From: Lepiota brunneoincarnata
Taxonomy: Eukaryota; Basidiomycota; Agaricomycetes; Agaricales; Agaricaceae
Assembly: GCA_023014365.1 (NCBI GenBank)
Contig: JAEBUN010000015.1
Span: forward strand, 1,054,001-1,118,000
Reading direction: 5' to 3'
DNA: 64,000 nt
Shown: one piece after another, positions 33,273 through 45,060 of the stretch
Layout: each line of letters starts with the position of its first letter
Numbering within the stretch: position 1 is the stretch's first letter
Notes under the pieces: generated by a model
Database searches by the model: none
What the model saw: only the letters and a program-made list of their open reading frames with translations
What the model was told of the DNA's origin: nothing
Made by a program: the position numbers and the translations under genes

Positions 33273-34568
33273 TGATATGCCGATTTTATGCCTATACATG
33301 AATTCCGTACTCCGGAACGATTCTCTACATAGAATCATTGGCTATATCATTAAAGAACTCTATAGAGGATTGGTACTATGTCCCGTAGTAGCCAGTTCAA
33401 CCAAACTGAGGATATTTGAGCCTCGGAAGTATTCAAACCAGCTCATTATCACTAAGCTTAGTGAACCAAGCTATCAGAATGCTCTCCGGAGGGATTCCGG
33501 ACTCTACATAGCCTATCGAGTATACTCTGGTCGCATCAAGGGACCTTATGAGCAGTTTTCTGATGAACTCGGATTCATTGGAACCTACAGAATGTACATA
33601 GTGGCTGTTGCAGGTGTATTATGCCCATAGCGAGCCCAATAATGATGACCAGATCATGGAATGGAACATCCAACATTCGGGAGGCGACACCCGATGCCCA
33701 AAACCCTAGACATATCAAAGACTCATAATTAACGAGTGCTTTGTGGGTCCTGGCACCTCGGCATATTGCCTGACTGAGATTAATTACAATGGATCAAGGG
33801 ATTGTCCATATGCCATACATTCCGATCATAATTGATCCGGAGGCTTAATGCACTCGCATGGACGCAGAATAATGCAGACAAGCACGGAACATGTCTGGCT
33901 GGATTGCCATTTGTCAATCAGAGAAAAACCCATAACCCAGGGCAAGGTAGAAATGCTGCCAAACCTTCCAAAATATTCTGCAGTACCTGTAACAATTAAG
34001 CTTATTGTTTTCTATTTCATATTTACTATCTCTCATATGTATCTAAACAATATAAATACGGTTGCGCTTGTTCGTGGAGAAGCAAGAGATCTCACCCCCG
34101 CTTCCACATGCAAGTCTGCAAGCCATGATCAAGAATGGTTTCAGAGGACTATTTAGTGTGCGTCGTTAAGTGTGATTTCTTTGGTCGTCAACCAACCCAG
34201 AGACAGAGACAGAGAACAGAGTCCAGAGTTTAGAGTTCCAGAGTGCTAGAGACAGAGACAGAGACAGAGAACAGAGTTCAGAGACCAGAGACCAGAGACT
34301 AGAGACCCCACGCTTTGAATTGACAAGGATTGTCCTTTCACTGTTGCACTGTATGGCTAAGATAACTTCAACGGCTGTTCGTTAACCTCTAAAAAATTCT
34401 CTTGAATTTTGCTGTCAGAATGCACCCCCAGAACACCCTAAAAGATGAAACTGTTCATTATCTATCTCATACTACTTGTATTAACTTAAGCTTATCAAAT
34501 TTCGACTAAGCTTAGTGTGAACAAGCCCTTTATCTATATTAAAACCCACAAACATTTCCTCCTTTTCA
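33273..34568 (+). repeat. 3' LTR of E' (left arm)
   Basis: 1,296 bp, TGATATGCCG...CCTTTTCA, preceded by the polypurine tract GGTTAGGGGGAGA. Contains a degenerate (CAGAGA)n tract at about 34,201-34,312 and four TAAGCTTA palindromes (33,453; 33,997; 34,487; 34,507). Confidence 0.88.
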
Positions 34569-34687
34569 CTGGCCCTGTGGCTTATGCCACCAGAAAGGCC
34601 GCAATGTGGTCCAACATGGCCACCAGTGCCAATTATGCATTCAGTGCAGTGATCCGAGAGGACCCAGGGGTGCAATGGGAATTATAA
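34569..34687 (+). pseudogene. Last exon of the KDZ transposase, left-arm copy
   Basis: Starts at the LTR edge with CTGG (one copy of the target duplication) and reads about 38 codons to TAA at 34,687. The mirror piece on the right arm (36,798-36,916) continues in frame with the KDZ C-terminus at 60,628. Confidence 0.75.
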
Positions 34688-34814
34688 TAGGAAAATCTTA
34701 TATGTTGTATGTATGGCACATAATAACAAGGTCACATGATGCACCATTATCAAACTTTTTTTTATCAACTTGTACTGATCTTTAAGACTATTCTCTCTCA
34801 ACAGACTATATATC

Positions 34815-35421
34815 ATGCAGCCTACCATGCCCAGCTCCCAGAACACACAAGCCCAACCTCCACCATCACCTCAAGACGTAGTCTCATACTGTGACTCACG
34901 CCTCCATGCAATATTGTGCACTATTCAAAACGACACAGGTGAAAGGGAAGAATGGATTACCCAAGGCATCAATCAAGAATTGGTATGCCCATGCCTATTG
35001 ACCAAATTCACTATCGTGAGATGCTGAAGTTACATCCTCCTAGCATTTCTCCCTCATTTGGATCGGCAGGGCAGCAGCAAGTGGGCAACTTCTCAATGTG
35101 CTGCCCCTCACACAGTTCCTTGCCCAATATCAAATGGGTGATAAGGATAGTGTGCTTCTTGACCTCAATCTGCTCTTGACAATGGATGCTGGAAATCATC
35201 CATGTCATCCAACCGGCACGGCCCCAAGCTATCTTGCCGATTGGTGGGAACGTGATCAACCACCAAGCAAAGAAGATTTCATTTCAATGGACAACTTCCA
35301 TGAGTGCCTGCAGCATCATGCCTCCGTTTCGGAGTCACACAATCCCACATCTTCCCCATACTCCTCATCTAACAAGCGCCCTATTGCCCCTCCACCAGAT
35401 GCTGGCAATAATTGCACCTGA
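34815..35421 (+). CDS. Spliced gene of unknown function downstream of KDZ (left-arm copy)
   Basis: Exons 34,815-34,982 and 35,044-35,421 with a 61-nt intron (GTATGC...CCTAG), phase 0, would give 181 aa. The N-terminus is Gln/Pro/Ser-rich. The middle is helical with a Leu-rich stretch (GQLLNVLPLTQFL), and the C-terminus has WWERD and a Ser/Pro tail. No stop or frameshift in either copy, unlike the transposon genes around it. It ends 16 nt before the chromovirus LTR at the palindrome centre. I do not recognise it. Position and strand suggest a second gene of the KDZ transposon or the first host gene next to it. Confidence 0.55.
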
Positions 35422-35436
35422 TGTGCAATGTACCGC

Positions 35437-36050
35437 TGTCATATCCATGCTAAACTCAGAGCCTAATCATTATACTTCGGCTTCTCGACTCCACGTGCAT
35501 TCCACACGACAACCCTCTGCCCTCCGACTCGGCCCCAACTCGCTCCGGCTGCAACCCATCACCCAGATCACATGACCACCTCCACACGTGCTGTGGTCAC
35601 CTGACCCTCGGAACAGAAGAGAGGAGAGGATATGGAACAGGGAGCTGGTCCGCTGCTCGATTCAATTATCAGACTAAGGAGTACAAGCCAAGTACCTACG
35701 GTATATATACTTCTGGTCCTACAAACTATGACTCATACTGACTATGCGCGGAGCGAAGCGGAGACCCATATGGTTACAAACGGATTACAAACGAAATGGA
35801 GACTGGTATGGGTATGGAGACTGGTAACGTATCTTGACTACGGACAGGAAATGGAGAACTAGGAAATAGAACTTCCGAGGGTCAGGTGACCACAGCACGT
35901 GTGGAGGTGGTCATGTGATCTGGGTGATGGGTTGCAGCCGGAGCGAGTTGGGGCCGAGTCGGAGGGCAGAGGGTTGTCGTGTGGAATGCACGTGGAGTCG
36001 AGAAGCCGAAGTATAATGATTAGGCTCTGAGTTTAGCATGGATATGACAG
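35437..36050. repeat. Folded chromovirus LTR at the palindrome centre
   Basis: 35,437-35,612 is the first 176 bp of a plus-strand chromovirus LTR (TGTCATATCC...). It joins directly to a minus-strand LTR that lacks its first 216 bp and runs to GGATATGACA at 36,050. 35,437-35,612 pairs with 35,875-36,050; 35,613-35,874 is the unpaired 262-bp loop and still holds a TATATATA box. Confidence 0.88.
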
Positions 36051-36064
36051 CGGTACATTGCACA

Positions 36065-36671
36065 TCAGGTGCAATTATTGCCAGCATCTGGTGGAGGGGC
36101 AATAGGGCGCTTGTTAGATGAGGAGTATGGGGAAGATGTGGGATTGTGTGACTCCGAAACGGAGGCATGATGCTGCAGGCACTCATGGAAGTTGTCCATT
36201 GAAATGAAATCTTCTTTGCTTGGTGGTTGATCACGTTCCCACCAATCGGCAAGATAGCTTGGGGCCGTGCCGGTTGGATGACATGGATGATTTCCAGCAT
36301 CCATTGTCAAGAGCAGATTGAGGTCAAGAAGCACACTATCCTTATCACCCATTTGATATTGGGCAAGGAACTGTGTGAGGGGCAGCACATTGAGAAGTTG
36401 CCCACTTGCTGCTGCCCTGCCGATCCAAATGAGGGAGAAATGCTAGGAGGATGTAACTTCAGCATCTCACGATAGTGAATTTGGTCAATAGGCATGGGCA
36501 TACCAATTCTTGATTGATGCCTTGGGTAATCCATTCTTCCCTTTCACCTGTGTCGTTTTGAATAGTGCACAATATTGCATGGAGGCGTGAGTCACAGTAT
36601 GAGACTACGTCTTGAGGTGATGGTGGAGGTTGGGCTTGTGTGTTCTGGGAGCTGGGCATGGTAGGCTGCAT
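36065..36671 (-). CDS. Spliced gene of unknown function downstream of KDZ (right-arm copy)
   Basis: Inverted copy of 34,815-35,421, apparently identical in all translated segments, with exons 36,671-36,504 and 36,442-36,065. It lies on the same strand as the KDZ transposase, 127 nt downstream of its stop (36,798). Before E inserted, the two genes would have been adjacent and codirectional. Confidence 0.55.
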
Positions 36672-36797
36672 GATATATAGTCTGTTGAGAGAGAATAGTC
36701 TTAAAGATCAGTACAAGTTGATAAAAAAAGTTTGATAATGGTGCATCATGTGACCTTGTTATTATGTGCCATACATACAACATATAAGATTTTCCTA

Positions 36798-36916
36798 TTA
36801 TAATTCCCATTGCACCCCTGGGTCCTCTCGGATCACTGCACTGAATGCATAATTGGCACTGGTGGCCATGTTGGACCACATTGCGGCCTTTCTGGTGGCA
36901 TAAGCCACAGGGCCAG
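36798..36916 (-). pseudogene. Last exon of the KDZ transposase, separated from the rest by E
   Basis: When E and one copy of the CCAG/CCGG duplication are left out, the KDZ frame ending at 60,628 continues here for about 38 codons to TAA (36,798-36,800). This shows that E is inserted in the transposase coding sequence near its C-terminus. Confidence 0.8.
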
Positions 36917-38218
36917 TGAAAAGGTGGAAATGTTTGTGGGTTTTAATATAGATAAAGGGCTTGTTCACACTAAGCTTAGTCGAAATTTGATAAGCTTAAG
37001 TTAATACAAGTAGTATGAGATAGATAATGAACAGTTTCATCTTTTAGGGTGTTCTGGGGGTGCATTCTGACAGCAAAATTCAAGAGAATTTTTTAGAGGT
37101 TAACGAACAGCCGTTGAAGTTATCTTAGCCATACGGTGCAACAGTGAAAGGACAATCCTTGTCAATTCAAAGTGTGGGGTCTCTAGTCTCTGGTCTCTGG
37201 TCTCTGAACTCTGTTCTCTGTCTCTGTCTCTGTCTCTGTCTCTAGCACTCTGGAACTCTAAACTCTGGACTCTGTTCTCTGTCTCTGTCTCTGGGTTGGT
37301 TGACGACCAAAGAAATCACACTTAACGACACACACTAAATAGTCCTCTGAAACCATTCTTGATCATGGCTCGCAGACTTGCATGTGGAAGCGGGGGTGAG
37401 ATCTCTTGCTTCTCCACGAACAAGTGCAACCATATTTATATTGTTTAGATACATATGAGAGATAGTAAATATGAAATAGAAAACAATAAGCTTAATTGTT
37501 ACAGGTACTGCAGAATATTTTGGAAGGTTCGGCAGTATTTCTACCTTGCCCTGGGTTATGGGTTTTTCTCTGATTGACAAATGGCAATCCAGCCAGACGT
37601 GTTCCGTGCTTGTCTGCATTATTCTGCGTCCATGCGAGCATGTTAAGCCTCCAGATCAATTATGATCAGAATGTATGGCATATGGACAATCCCTTGATCC
37701 ATTGTAATTAATCTCAGTCAGGCAATATGCCGAGGTGCCAGGACCCACAAAGCACTCGTTAATTATGAGTTTTTGATATGTCTAGGGTTTTGGGCATCGG
37801 GTGTTGCCTCCCGAACATTGGATGTTCCATTCCGTGATCTGGTCATCATTATTGGGCTCGCTATGGGCATAATACACCTGCAACAGCCACTATGTACATT
37901 CTGTAGGTTCCAATGAATCCGAGTTCATCAGAAAACTGCTCATAAGGTCCCTTGATGCGACCAGAGTATACTCGATAGGCTATGTAGAGTCCGGAATCCC
38001 TCCGGAGAGCATTCTGATAGCTTGGTTCACTAAGCTTAGTGATAATGAGCTGGTTTGAACACTTCCAAGGCTCAAATATCCTCAGTTTGGTCGAACTGGC
38101 TACTACGGGACATAGTACCAATCCTCTATAGAGTTCTTTAATGATATAGCCAATGATTCTATGTAGAGAATCATTCCGGAGTACGGAATTCATGTATAGG
38201 CGTGAAATCGGCATATCA
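36917..38218 (-). repeat. 3' LTR of E
   Basis: 1,302 bp, TGAAAAGGTG...GGCATATCA on the plus strand. Mirrors 33,273-34,568 and matches 58,667-60,627. Contains a (TCTCTG)n-like tract at about 37,184-37,300. Next to it at 38,219 the minus strand reads GGTTAGGGGGAGA, the polypurine tract. Confidence 0.92.
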
Positions 38219-38545
38219 TCTCCCCCTAACCAATTGCTGACTGTCCTCAGTCATTATCTCCTTCAAATTTGCAGTATCTGAGTCTCTCTGATGCGCTCTA
38301 TGTTCTAGAACATTCACCAGCTTCGAGAGTAGCATACTTTCGCTAAGCTTATTCCAAAATGATGTCATGTCACCGAGTTTAAATGTATAGATCAACTTCT
38401 TGTTGCTATAGCCTAATTTTTTATCTCATTATTGGGTCTTTTAAAAGTCCCAAGGTCTTGTTTCCTCTCTTTCGTTCTCCCTCTCACTTCTCACTCATCT
38501 ATTTTCATCTCAACTTTCAGTCTTCTACGCCCATCCACAGCAACA
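38219..38545. other. Polypurine tract and leader of antisense gene 1 of E
   Basis: Polypurine tract at 38,219-38,231 (minus strand), one TAAGCTTA (about 38,344) and a TTTTAAAA element about 100 nt before the ATG at 38,546. No ORF of note. Confidence 0.6.
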
Positions 38546-41500
38546 ATGGACAGAAACATGTGCAGCAACAAGAGAGCTCGTCATGATGATGATTCAGATT
38601 CTTCCTCTAGTAAGCAACATTTGTTTTGCTGTTGTCCTTGTCTTGCTAACACTGTCTTCAGACTACACTGAACCAAGGAGCGCCCTTATGGCTCCAGGAA
38701 ATGCATCTTCTCCTTCAATCACACAACGTAAGTCGTGTTTTTCCCCCATTCTCGTTGTCATCACTCATGTTTTCTCTGCTTTTAGGTCTCACTATTCGCC
38801 TACCAGCACGTCGCAACCTCCTGCCTCAATGGGAACCACCAGCACCATGTACTAGGAGGGCTAGAGGAGGGCAAGGAGCTTGAGGAGCTTGCAGAAATTG
38901 TCAGGTGGGTGTGGCAAGGACCCCTCCTCCACCATACTCTCCACCCTGCAAACCAACTCCTCTGCCGGCCTCTCCCTTGGCCGCTCCAGTACCAAGACAC
39001 ATGATTTCCATCGCGTTGTTGTGCAATCCAACCGATGAGCGCTCTGCCGGATTTTCCACAGAACCCTCGTCAGGTATTCCCATTGGCGGGCCCTCTGGTA
39101 GATTATCCACAGAGGCTTCATCCAGTTCAATGTCACTGCCCCCTCTCACCATCTCTCTGCGCACCCTGGATGGGGAAGACTTGCTGGTGCTCCCTCCCCT
39201 GGGTATTGCATCAGGTTCGGAGGTGCCAGGCCCTTCAACAAACTGGCCTTCTTCCCCCGTACTCTCTTCTGTTACTTCAACATGTAAGCTTAGTCATTTT
39301 CATGATATATTTGTTCTTTCCGCTGACTTCTGCTTTAGCGTGTATACCAGCTGCCCTTAAAGGCAAACAGAAGGCAAAATCATCGATGCTGCTGTTGCGC
39401 CGCAAAATCATTTCATTTGTGAAATCACTAGCTAATAAAGTAACTAACTCTCCGTTACCAAATAATATCAGTATATGGCCATGGTCAGACACTGGGTGCG
39501 AGAGATTTAGAATACTATCTAAAATATGTGAAGGCGGACATCTCAGAAACAGAACCAGAACACCCAGACAAGTAAAAGTGATGTTAACTAACTTATGGGT
39601 GACAAGGCTATGGAAGAATGACTCTGGTATGAATGTACCCGAGGATTGTATCCAATACCGTATTGACTAAGATATTAGTTAAGATACTCATGACTGCACA
39701 AAAGACCCATTTCTTCGCCTCTGCCCTAGAAAGCGGACGAGTCGCAACGCCTATGTCATCCGGATGGTACCTAGTCATAATAACAGGTCTGGGAGTGAAT
39801 CTTGACAAAAGAATGTAGGGATTAGCTAAATGCCCTGACAAGAATGTCCCCTTGGAACAGTTCTGATGATATTGAAACCTAAGGGATTGAATGGGGGTAT
39901 CCCAGAGGGTACTCAGGGAAGGATGCCCCCTCATAGAAACAAAAAGAGATCAGAAATGATGAACTAGAAAATGAAGATTGATAAGAATAGAATAAGCTAA
40001 TTAATTCTAGTGTTAGTCTACTACCTGAAGACTATAGAAGTGGACTTTAGAACATTAGGGTTGAGAAACTCAGGTATGGAGAGTCTGAGAATAAAAACCA
40101 ATAGATAAACGTTAGCGAGGAAACTTGCTAACCCAGCTGGCTGTGATATAAATAGCCAGGCACCTAGGGAGCAAGTCCCTGAGAGCAAATTGATGTTGCT
40201 GATATCGGAACTCCTAGAATGATGCTCCTAAATGATGAGGAGACAATAAAATGATGAAGCTGAAGGCTTGGTTCAGGTATACCCATAAGTTAATTGTATA
40301 TTGTTATAAAAACTCATCTGTAAATTACATGGGAGGCAAGAAACTGCTTGCCTATTTCCCCCCCTGATTGTATGGTCGATTAGGATAGGAATATAAAGCA
40401 ATTTTACACAATTTTCTTCGGTCATAGACCACCAGAGACTTAAAGAGTTATACTCTTTAAAAACCAGACCCTTTGAAACGATTGAGATATTGACAGACCC
40501 TTCTGCTTGACTCGAGAACTGAATACAAGTTGCTATGCCTCTTCTGTTCTTAAGTAGAAAATTCACTAACTTCTGTTTCTTTGGGTTCCTCTTAGAGGCC
40601 TTGCCTCAGAAGTATACCATTGAATTGTAGAGCTGTTTAATTGAGAAGCGAACATAGTATGCTAGGGCCTGTTGAAAACACTGTCCACTAGGTCTATGTA
40701 GTTTAAAGATACTTACTGCAGGAGCTCGCTAGAAGCCTGTCTCGCTGAGTAGTATAAAGTTTTATTGCCTTGTTCAGAAGCTGTAGTGCGCTAGGGCCCA
40801 TTAGATAACGCCGTCCGCTAGGCCTACTAGCTTAAAGACACTTACTGCAGGAGCTTGTCAAAAGCCTGTCTCGCTGGGTAGTGTAAATTTACAGTATTGT
40901 CAAGAGAAAAGGACATAGTACGCTAGAGCCTGTTAGAACACGTTGTCTGCTAGGTCTATGGAGGTTCACTGATTGCGAAAGCTTGCGTTTTGCCTGACTT
41001 ATCGAATCGTGAAGATATTAGTTAACATACTATATAGTAACGACTGTCAAAGTTCCCATTGTATTCAGATAGGACAACTGTCTGTCTAGTTGAAGACTAA
41101 GAGAATAACTTACCAAGACCCTAAAAACACTAGAATTGAATATATTTCTGGAGATCTGTGACAACCTCTCCCCCACAAACTTATAAAGTTGGAATTAGCA
41201 AACCTGTTAACAAACTTTGTTTTCAATCTTGTAAAGTAATCCGCATTTCACCGCCCCCTCTCCCCTTATTCCTGGCAGGTTCTAACTCATCATTGCGTTC
41301 TCTGGTCCCTGAGGTCTCTCAAGCCAACCTCTTTAAAATCTTTAGCTGGTCCTCTTCTCTGGATGGGCAACATGTGCTGGCTTTGCCTAGGTGCCCAACA
41401 CCATCACCACCTCACTTGGCTGGCACTCCAGTCAAGTCTCCTGCAAGCGCCATGGAGATTTCACCCTCCCCAGACCTGGAACTTCTCCTGGAGCCATCTC

Positions 41501-42437
41501 CTGTTCCACAGGAGCTGGCGTTCGTTTTTCAAGACTTGCTTCTGCCCTCACCGTCTCCTGTCCCTTCTTGTTTGCCTAGCCCAGTGGTTCTGGAGATCCC
41601 TCAAGAGTCTCCTCATGCTGGCCTGTTGCGTCAAAAACGTGTCCTTTTGTCCAAGAAGAGTTCCAACACACAGACGAAGAAATATGTTCCCCGAGCTTGC
41701 GTTCGACACTCTGAGGCCGCCATTATTTGGGACCATGGATACTGCCACCCAGTCCCACTCTTTTGTGAGAACTTTTCTAGGCTGCTGGCAGCTAGCCAGC
41801 TTTCAGTATGTTCTCCAAGTTTTCTCGTGTTTCCTTACTGAAGGTTTTGACATCTACTCCAGTACATGCCACCTCAGTCTCAGTGTCCTTCCTGCGCTGC
41901 TCGTAAGTTGGAGTGCGAGCCTCTGGGCAAGGGTAAGAAGTGTCACAGCTGTGACCTCTATAATTACCCCTGCACCTTCACAGACCATCCGTGAGTCTCG
42001 GCTGGCGTTGTGAATGCCCTGGTCATGTCTTCACTGACCAGTGAATACCGTAAGTTTCTCTGTTCACTATTTTTCTCTTTTCTTATTCTCTTTATTTTCT
42101 AGATCTGGCTGCTTTTGCGCATGTTGTGTCCTCCAGCTTGGTCAGCCTGGAGGTGAACCGTGTCGCTTATGAGGCTTCGGTGTTTCACTACCATCGGGTG
42201 GTTTATCAGTTTGTCCAGGAAATGCAAGCTACCAGGACAGCCTTGGAAGGTAATGACATGGCGTTCATCGAGATGGGGATGGCTGACTCCATTGAAGATG
42301 TTGAGGCATTCTTTGAGTTCACCAACAACTTTCTGGGAGTCCCAACATACAAAGAATTTGAGGAGCTCAAATCACTTCTCTTCCTCACTTTCCCGATGAC
42401 TCAGGATCTGGAGTCTATCTTGGAGGACTTAAACTAG
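38546..42437 (+). pseudogene. Antisense gene 1 of E: Pro-rich, Zn2Cys6-spaced cluster, helical domain
   Basis: Opposite to E's pol. Exons: 38,546-38,609, 38,662-38,727, 38,786-39,283, 39,339-41,805 (interrupted by the D solo LTR 39,393-41,250), 41,863-42,047 and 42,103-42,437. The long Pro/Ser-rich frame continues exactly across the solo LTR when it and one 4-bp duplication are left out. Exon 5 holds the cluster CX2CX6CX8CX2CX6C with basic residues between Cys 2 and 4, the exact spacing of Gal4-type domains. Exon 6 is helical with GMADSIED...FF, matching D. TGA at 38,881 and 41,990 (Arg expected) are shared by both arms, so the gene was dead before the duplication. A DNA-binding regulator is inferred from spacing only. 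Confidence 0.78.
39393..41250 (+). repeat. Solo LTR of family D in exon 4 of antisense gene 1
   Basis: 1,858 bp, inverted relative to the D LTRs, at exactly the mirrored site where the left arm holds complete D. Flanks CTGC (39,389-39,392) and CCGC (41,251-41,254) are the same duplication. Best read as LTR-LTR recombination removing D from this arm after the duplication. Confidence 0.9.
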
Positions 42438-43081
42438 CCACTCCCCTTTTATACCTTTATCTCTTGAATGTAACATCCTATTTTGTCCTGTAGATACATT
42501 CACAATTAAAGATTCTTGTCTCTTGGTATCTTTCTGAGTTAAGCTTGAGGCCCTTCTGAAGACCCTGAGCTAAGCTAAGGCTTCCAGCCGCTTATACGCT
42601 CATCAGATATTTCTCTGATACTTCTGCAATGTCTATTGACACCTCAACGTGCTGTGATCTGCAACGCGTAGTGACCTGGTCATCCGTTCTGGCTTTCTTA
42701 CAAGCCCAAACCCAAACCAGCCTGTACATGGTGTTTGCACACCGTGAAAAAAAAGCTTGCATCAAACTGAAGTGCCACTTGGGGCCCATCTCCCCCTAGC
42801 CAAATTGAAATCGGTGCTCTCACTGTTCCATCAGAATCCCTGTGCACACTGATAACCACGAGACCCTGGCAACATGTTACCTAATAAGGCAACTGTGGTT
42901 CAGCTAGTCTGTTGAAGGCTGGCTACTCAAGATTACAGGTTTCCTAGGCCTCTCAGGTCATAAGCTTAGGGTGGAGGGTGCTTTTCATCCACTCGTTATG
43001 ATTCATCATCACTGCCAACAGCCTTTTCTTATAAAAGCGAGGGAGCGACGTCTCATTCTAGCAGACACCCTTCGCAAGAAA
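42438..43081. other. Intergenic stretch between antisense genes 1 and 2 of E
   Basis: No credible ORF. Holds a second polypurine-tract-like sequence (about 42,787-42,801, minus strand GGCTAGGGGGAGATG), one TAAGCTTA (about 42,962) and the gene 2 TATA box. Confidence 0.6.
43030..43037 (+). promoter_or_regulatory. TATA box of antisense gene 2 of E
   Basis: TATAAAAG, 45 nt before the ATG at 43,082. Conserved on the left arm (6,087-6,094). Supports independent transcription of gene 2, opposite to pol. Confidence 0.65.
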
Positions 43082-44326
43082 ATGGCTTCTTCTCCCCCAT
43101 CTCCAGGTCGAGCTCAACGATCTCATTAGTAACGCCAAAGGTTGTCTCCAGAAGGCTCTCCTTGCATTCAACGCTCCTGGGGTATGTTTATTTATTCTTC
43201 TGTCTCCCTCGTCGTTGCTCAATCGCTTTCTAGTCTGCTTATATTGAAGCATTATCGGAGGACACTGAGGCTATCAAGCTTCATGCCAACCAGGACTACG
43301 TCTTCCATATTTGCAAGCTCTATGAAATTTACCAAAACAACTACCATTCGTCTTATGAGAAGCCCGCGATCTATAAGGTGCTTTCTGAATGCTGTAGCCG
43401 CATTAATCACATCCGCTCTGAGGAATCCCACAAGACCAGGACTGAAGAGGCTCAGAACCCATCGTCCACAACTGGCTCTACTTCCTCTAATGCTGCCGAA
43501 GGCTCTGCTGTCCCCAAACGCATAAGCTTAGTGTTCTTTTGGCTCCCATCATCTTCTCATGTATAAGCTTAGCCTTGCAAGGGTCGCAAGGCCCCTATCT
43601 CTGCTGCTGTTGTGGTAGACACCGATACCGAGCCTGCTGAGAGTATGACCAGTGCTTCCAACTCCCGAGCAACCAGTGCTGACATGGTAATCTAGCTGCT
43701 TCGCAACCTATTACATTGGCTGAGATCATCACTTGCCTTCAGGACATGATGGTCAACGAGGAGGTCTCTCAAGCTATCATCGAAGAGGTTCGTGTAGTTC
43801 TGCCTTATTGCAAGTGTCATTTGTCTACCTCCGACGTGGTGCGCCAGCTCCACTCCCCCTAACCACTGATTCTGACTTCCTCCCTCTTTAGGAGACCGTC
43901 AAAAAGTCCTCATTGTCTAAAGGCACCGTCTGTCTTCTTCCCTATTGTCAAGTTCCCAATATGAACACTAAACACTGCTGTTATGCCTGGGCTGAACAGG
44001 TTCTAGCCAAAGCCAACACCAATACTGCCAAGCATGCCCATACCGAGTCTGTTTCCGATGAGCGCGCCTTTGCAGGCTTATCTGGTGGGCATTTTCTCAC
44101 TTCTATTCACTAAGCTTAATGATTCTGACACTTATCCCGGCCAGCTCGTTTGCTCCAGGAACTCCAAAATCTCCTGTCTCACTCTCGCAACAAGTACAAG
44201 TCTGAATCTCGCAGTGACGATGCTCGGTCAGTCAAATGCGACCTTAATTTGCTCAGCTGGGACTTCATCAAGGCTATTCCCTTGCTCGAAGCCAACTTAA
44301 AGAGGTTCCAATTCCTCATTCAAGAG

Positions 44327-44331
44327 TGCAT
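44327..44331 (+). repeat. Target-site duplication of C, left copy (TGCAT)
   Basis: TGCAT here and CGCAT at 51,227-51,231; one C/T difference. Confidence 0.88.
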
Positions 44332-44983
44332 TGTTAGAGCCAGTGCGGGTTGGGACCGAAGCGGAGGGTCAGGGTGGTATCCTTGATATAAGGTAACCAG
44401 AGGATGGGGTGAAGTCAGTATGTAGACTTCGGAACCGAGGTGGAGTACTTTGGGTGGGGGGTTGGACTTGTGGCCTCAGCTTATGTGCTGTGCCCTCCTA
44501 CTGTCCTAGTCTGTATTTCAGGAAGTCGGAGCCAAAGCGGAGTGAGGCAGAAGAGAGGAGAGGATATGGAACAGGGAGCTGGTCCGCTGCTTGATTCAAT
44601 TATCAGACTGAAGAGTACAAGCCAAGTACCTATGGTATATATACTTCTGGTCCTACAAACTATGACTCATACTGACTATGCGCGGAGCAAAGTGGAGACC
44701 CATATGGTTACAAACGGATTACAAACGAAATGGAGACTGGTATGGGTATGGAGACTGGTAACATATCTTGACTACGGACGGGAAATGGAGAACTGGGAAA
44801 TAGAACTTCTGAGGGTCAGGTGACCATGGCACATGCGGAGGTTGTCGTGTGATCTGGGCGATGGGTTGCAGCCGGAGCAAGTCGGGGCTGAGTCGGAGGG
44901 CAGAGGGTTGTCGTGTGGAACGCACGTGGAGTCGAGAAGCTGAAGTATAATGATTAGGCTCTGAGTTTAGCATGGATATGACA
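44332..44983 (-). repeat. 3' LTR of chromovirus C
   Basis: 652 bp, TGTTAGAGCC...GGATATGACA, followed by the minus-strand polypurine tract AAAGGGGGGGCAC. Confidence 0.94.
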
Positions 44984-45060
44984 GTGCCCCCCCTTTAGGG
45001 CCGAGCCTCGAGGCCCAAGGCGGTCTTCATGAGCAGACAACCATCTGACAACTGACCACG

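Larger units (their letters stand above)
4791..34568 (+). mobile_element. Element E', left-arm inverted copy of retrotransposon E (3' part, interrupted by D)
   Basis: Pieces 4,791-7,873 and 32,099-34,568 mirror 41,251-44,331 and 36,917-39,392. They hold the two antisense genes, the polypurine tract (GGTTAGGGGGAGA, about 33,260-33,272) and the 3' LTR of an E copy whose pol would lie left of the window. Its gene 1 is split by complete element D (7,874-32,098) and its gene 2 by element A. Confidence 0.85.
1..35612. repeat. Left arm of the giant palindrome (interrupted by D)
   Basis: 1-7,873 and 32,099-35,612 are inverted copies of 41,251-49,123 and 35,875-39,392. Coordinate sums are constant (about 49,124 outside D and about 71,487 inside), so the pairing is collinear. 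The arm reaches the window edge, so its true end is not seen. Confidence 0.93.

Noticed and set aside
34201..34312. (CAGAGA)n tract as a CRISPR-like or regulatory array
   Set aside because: A degenerate simple repeat within the E LTR, without spacers.
35613..35874. Palindrome centre as a hairpin telomere or a replication origin
   Set aside because: The loop is ordinary LTR interior and flanking DNA continues on both sides; nothing specific supports an end or origin.
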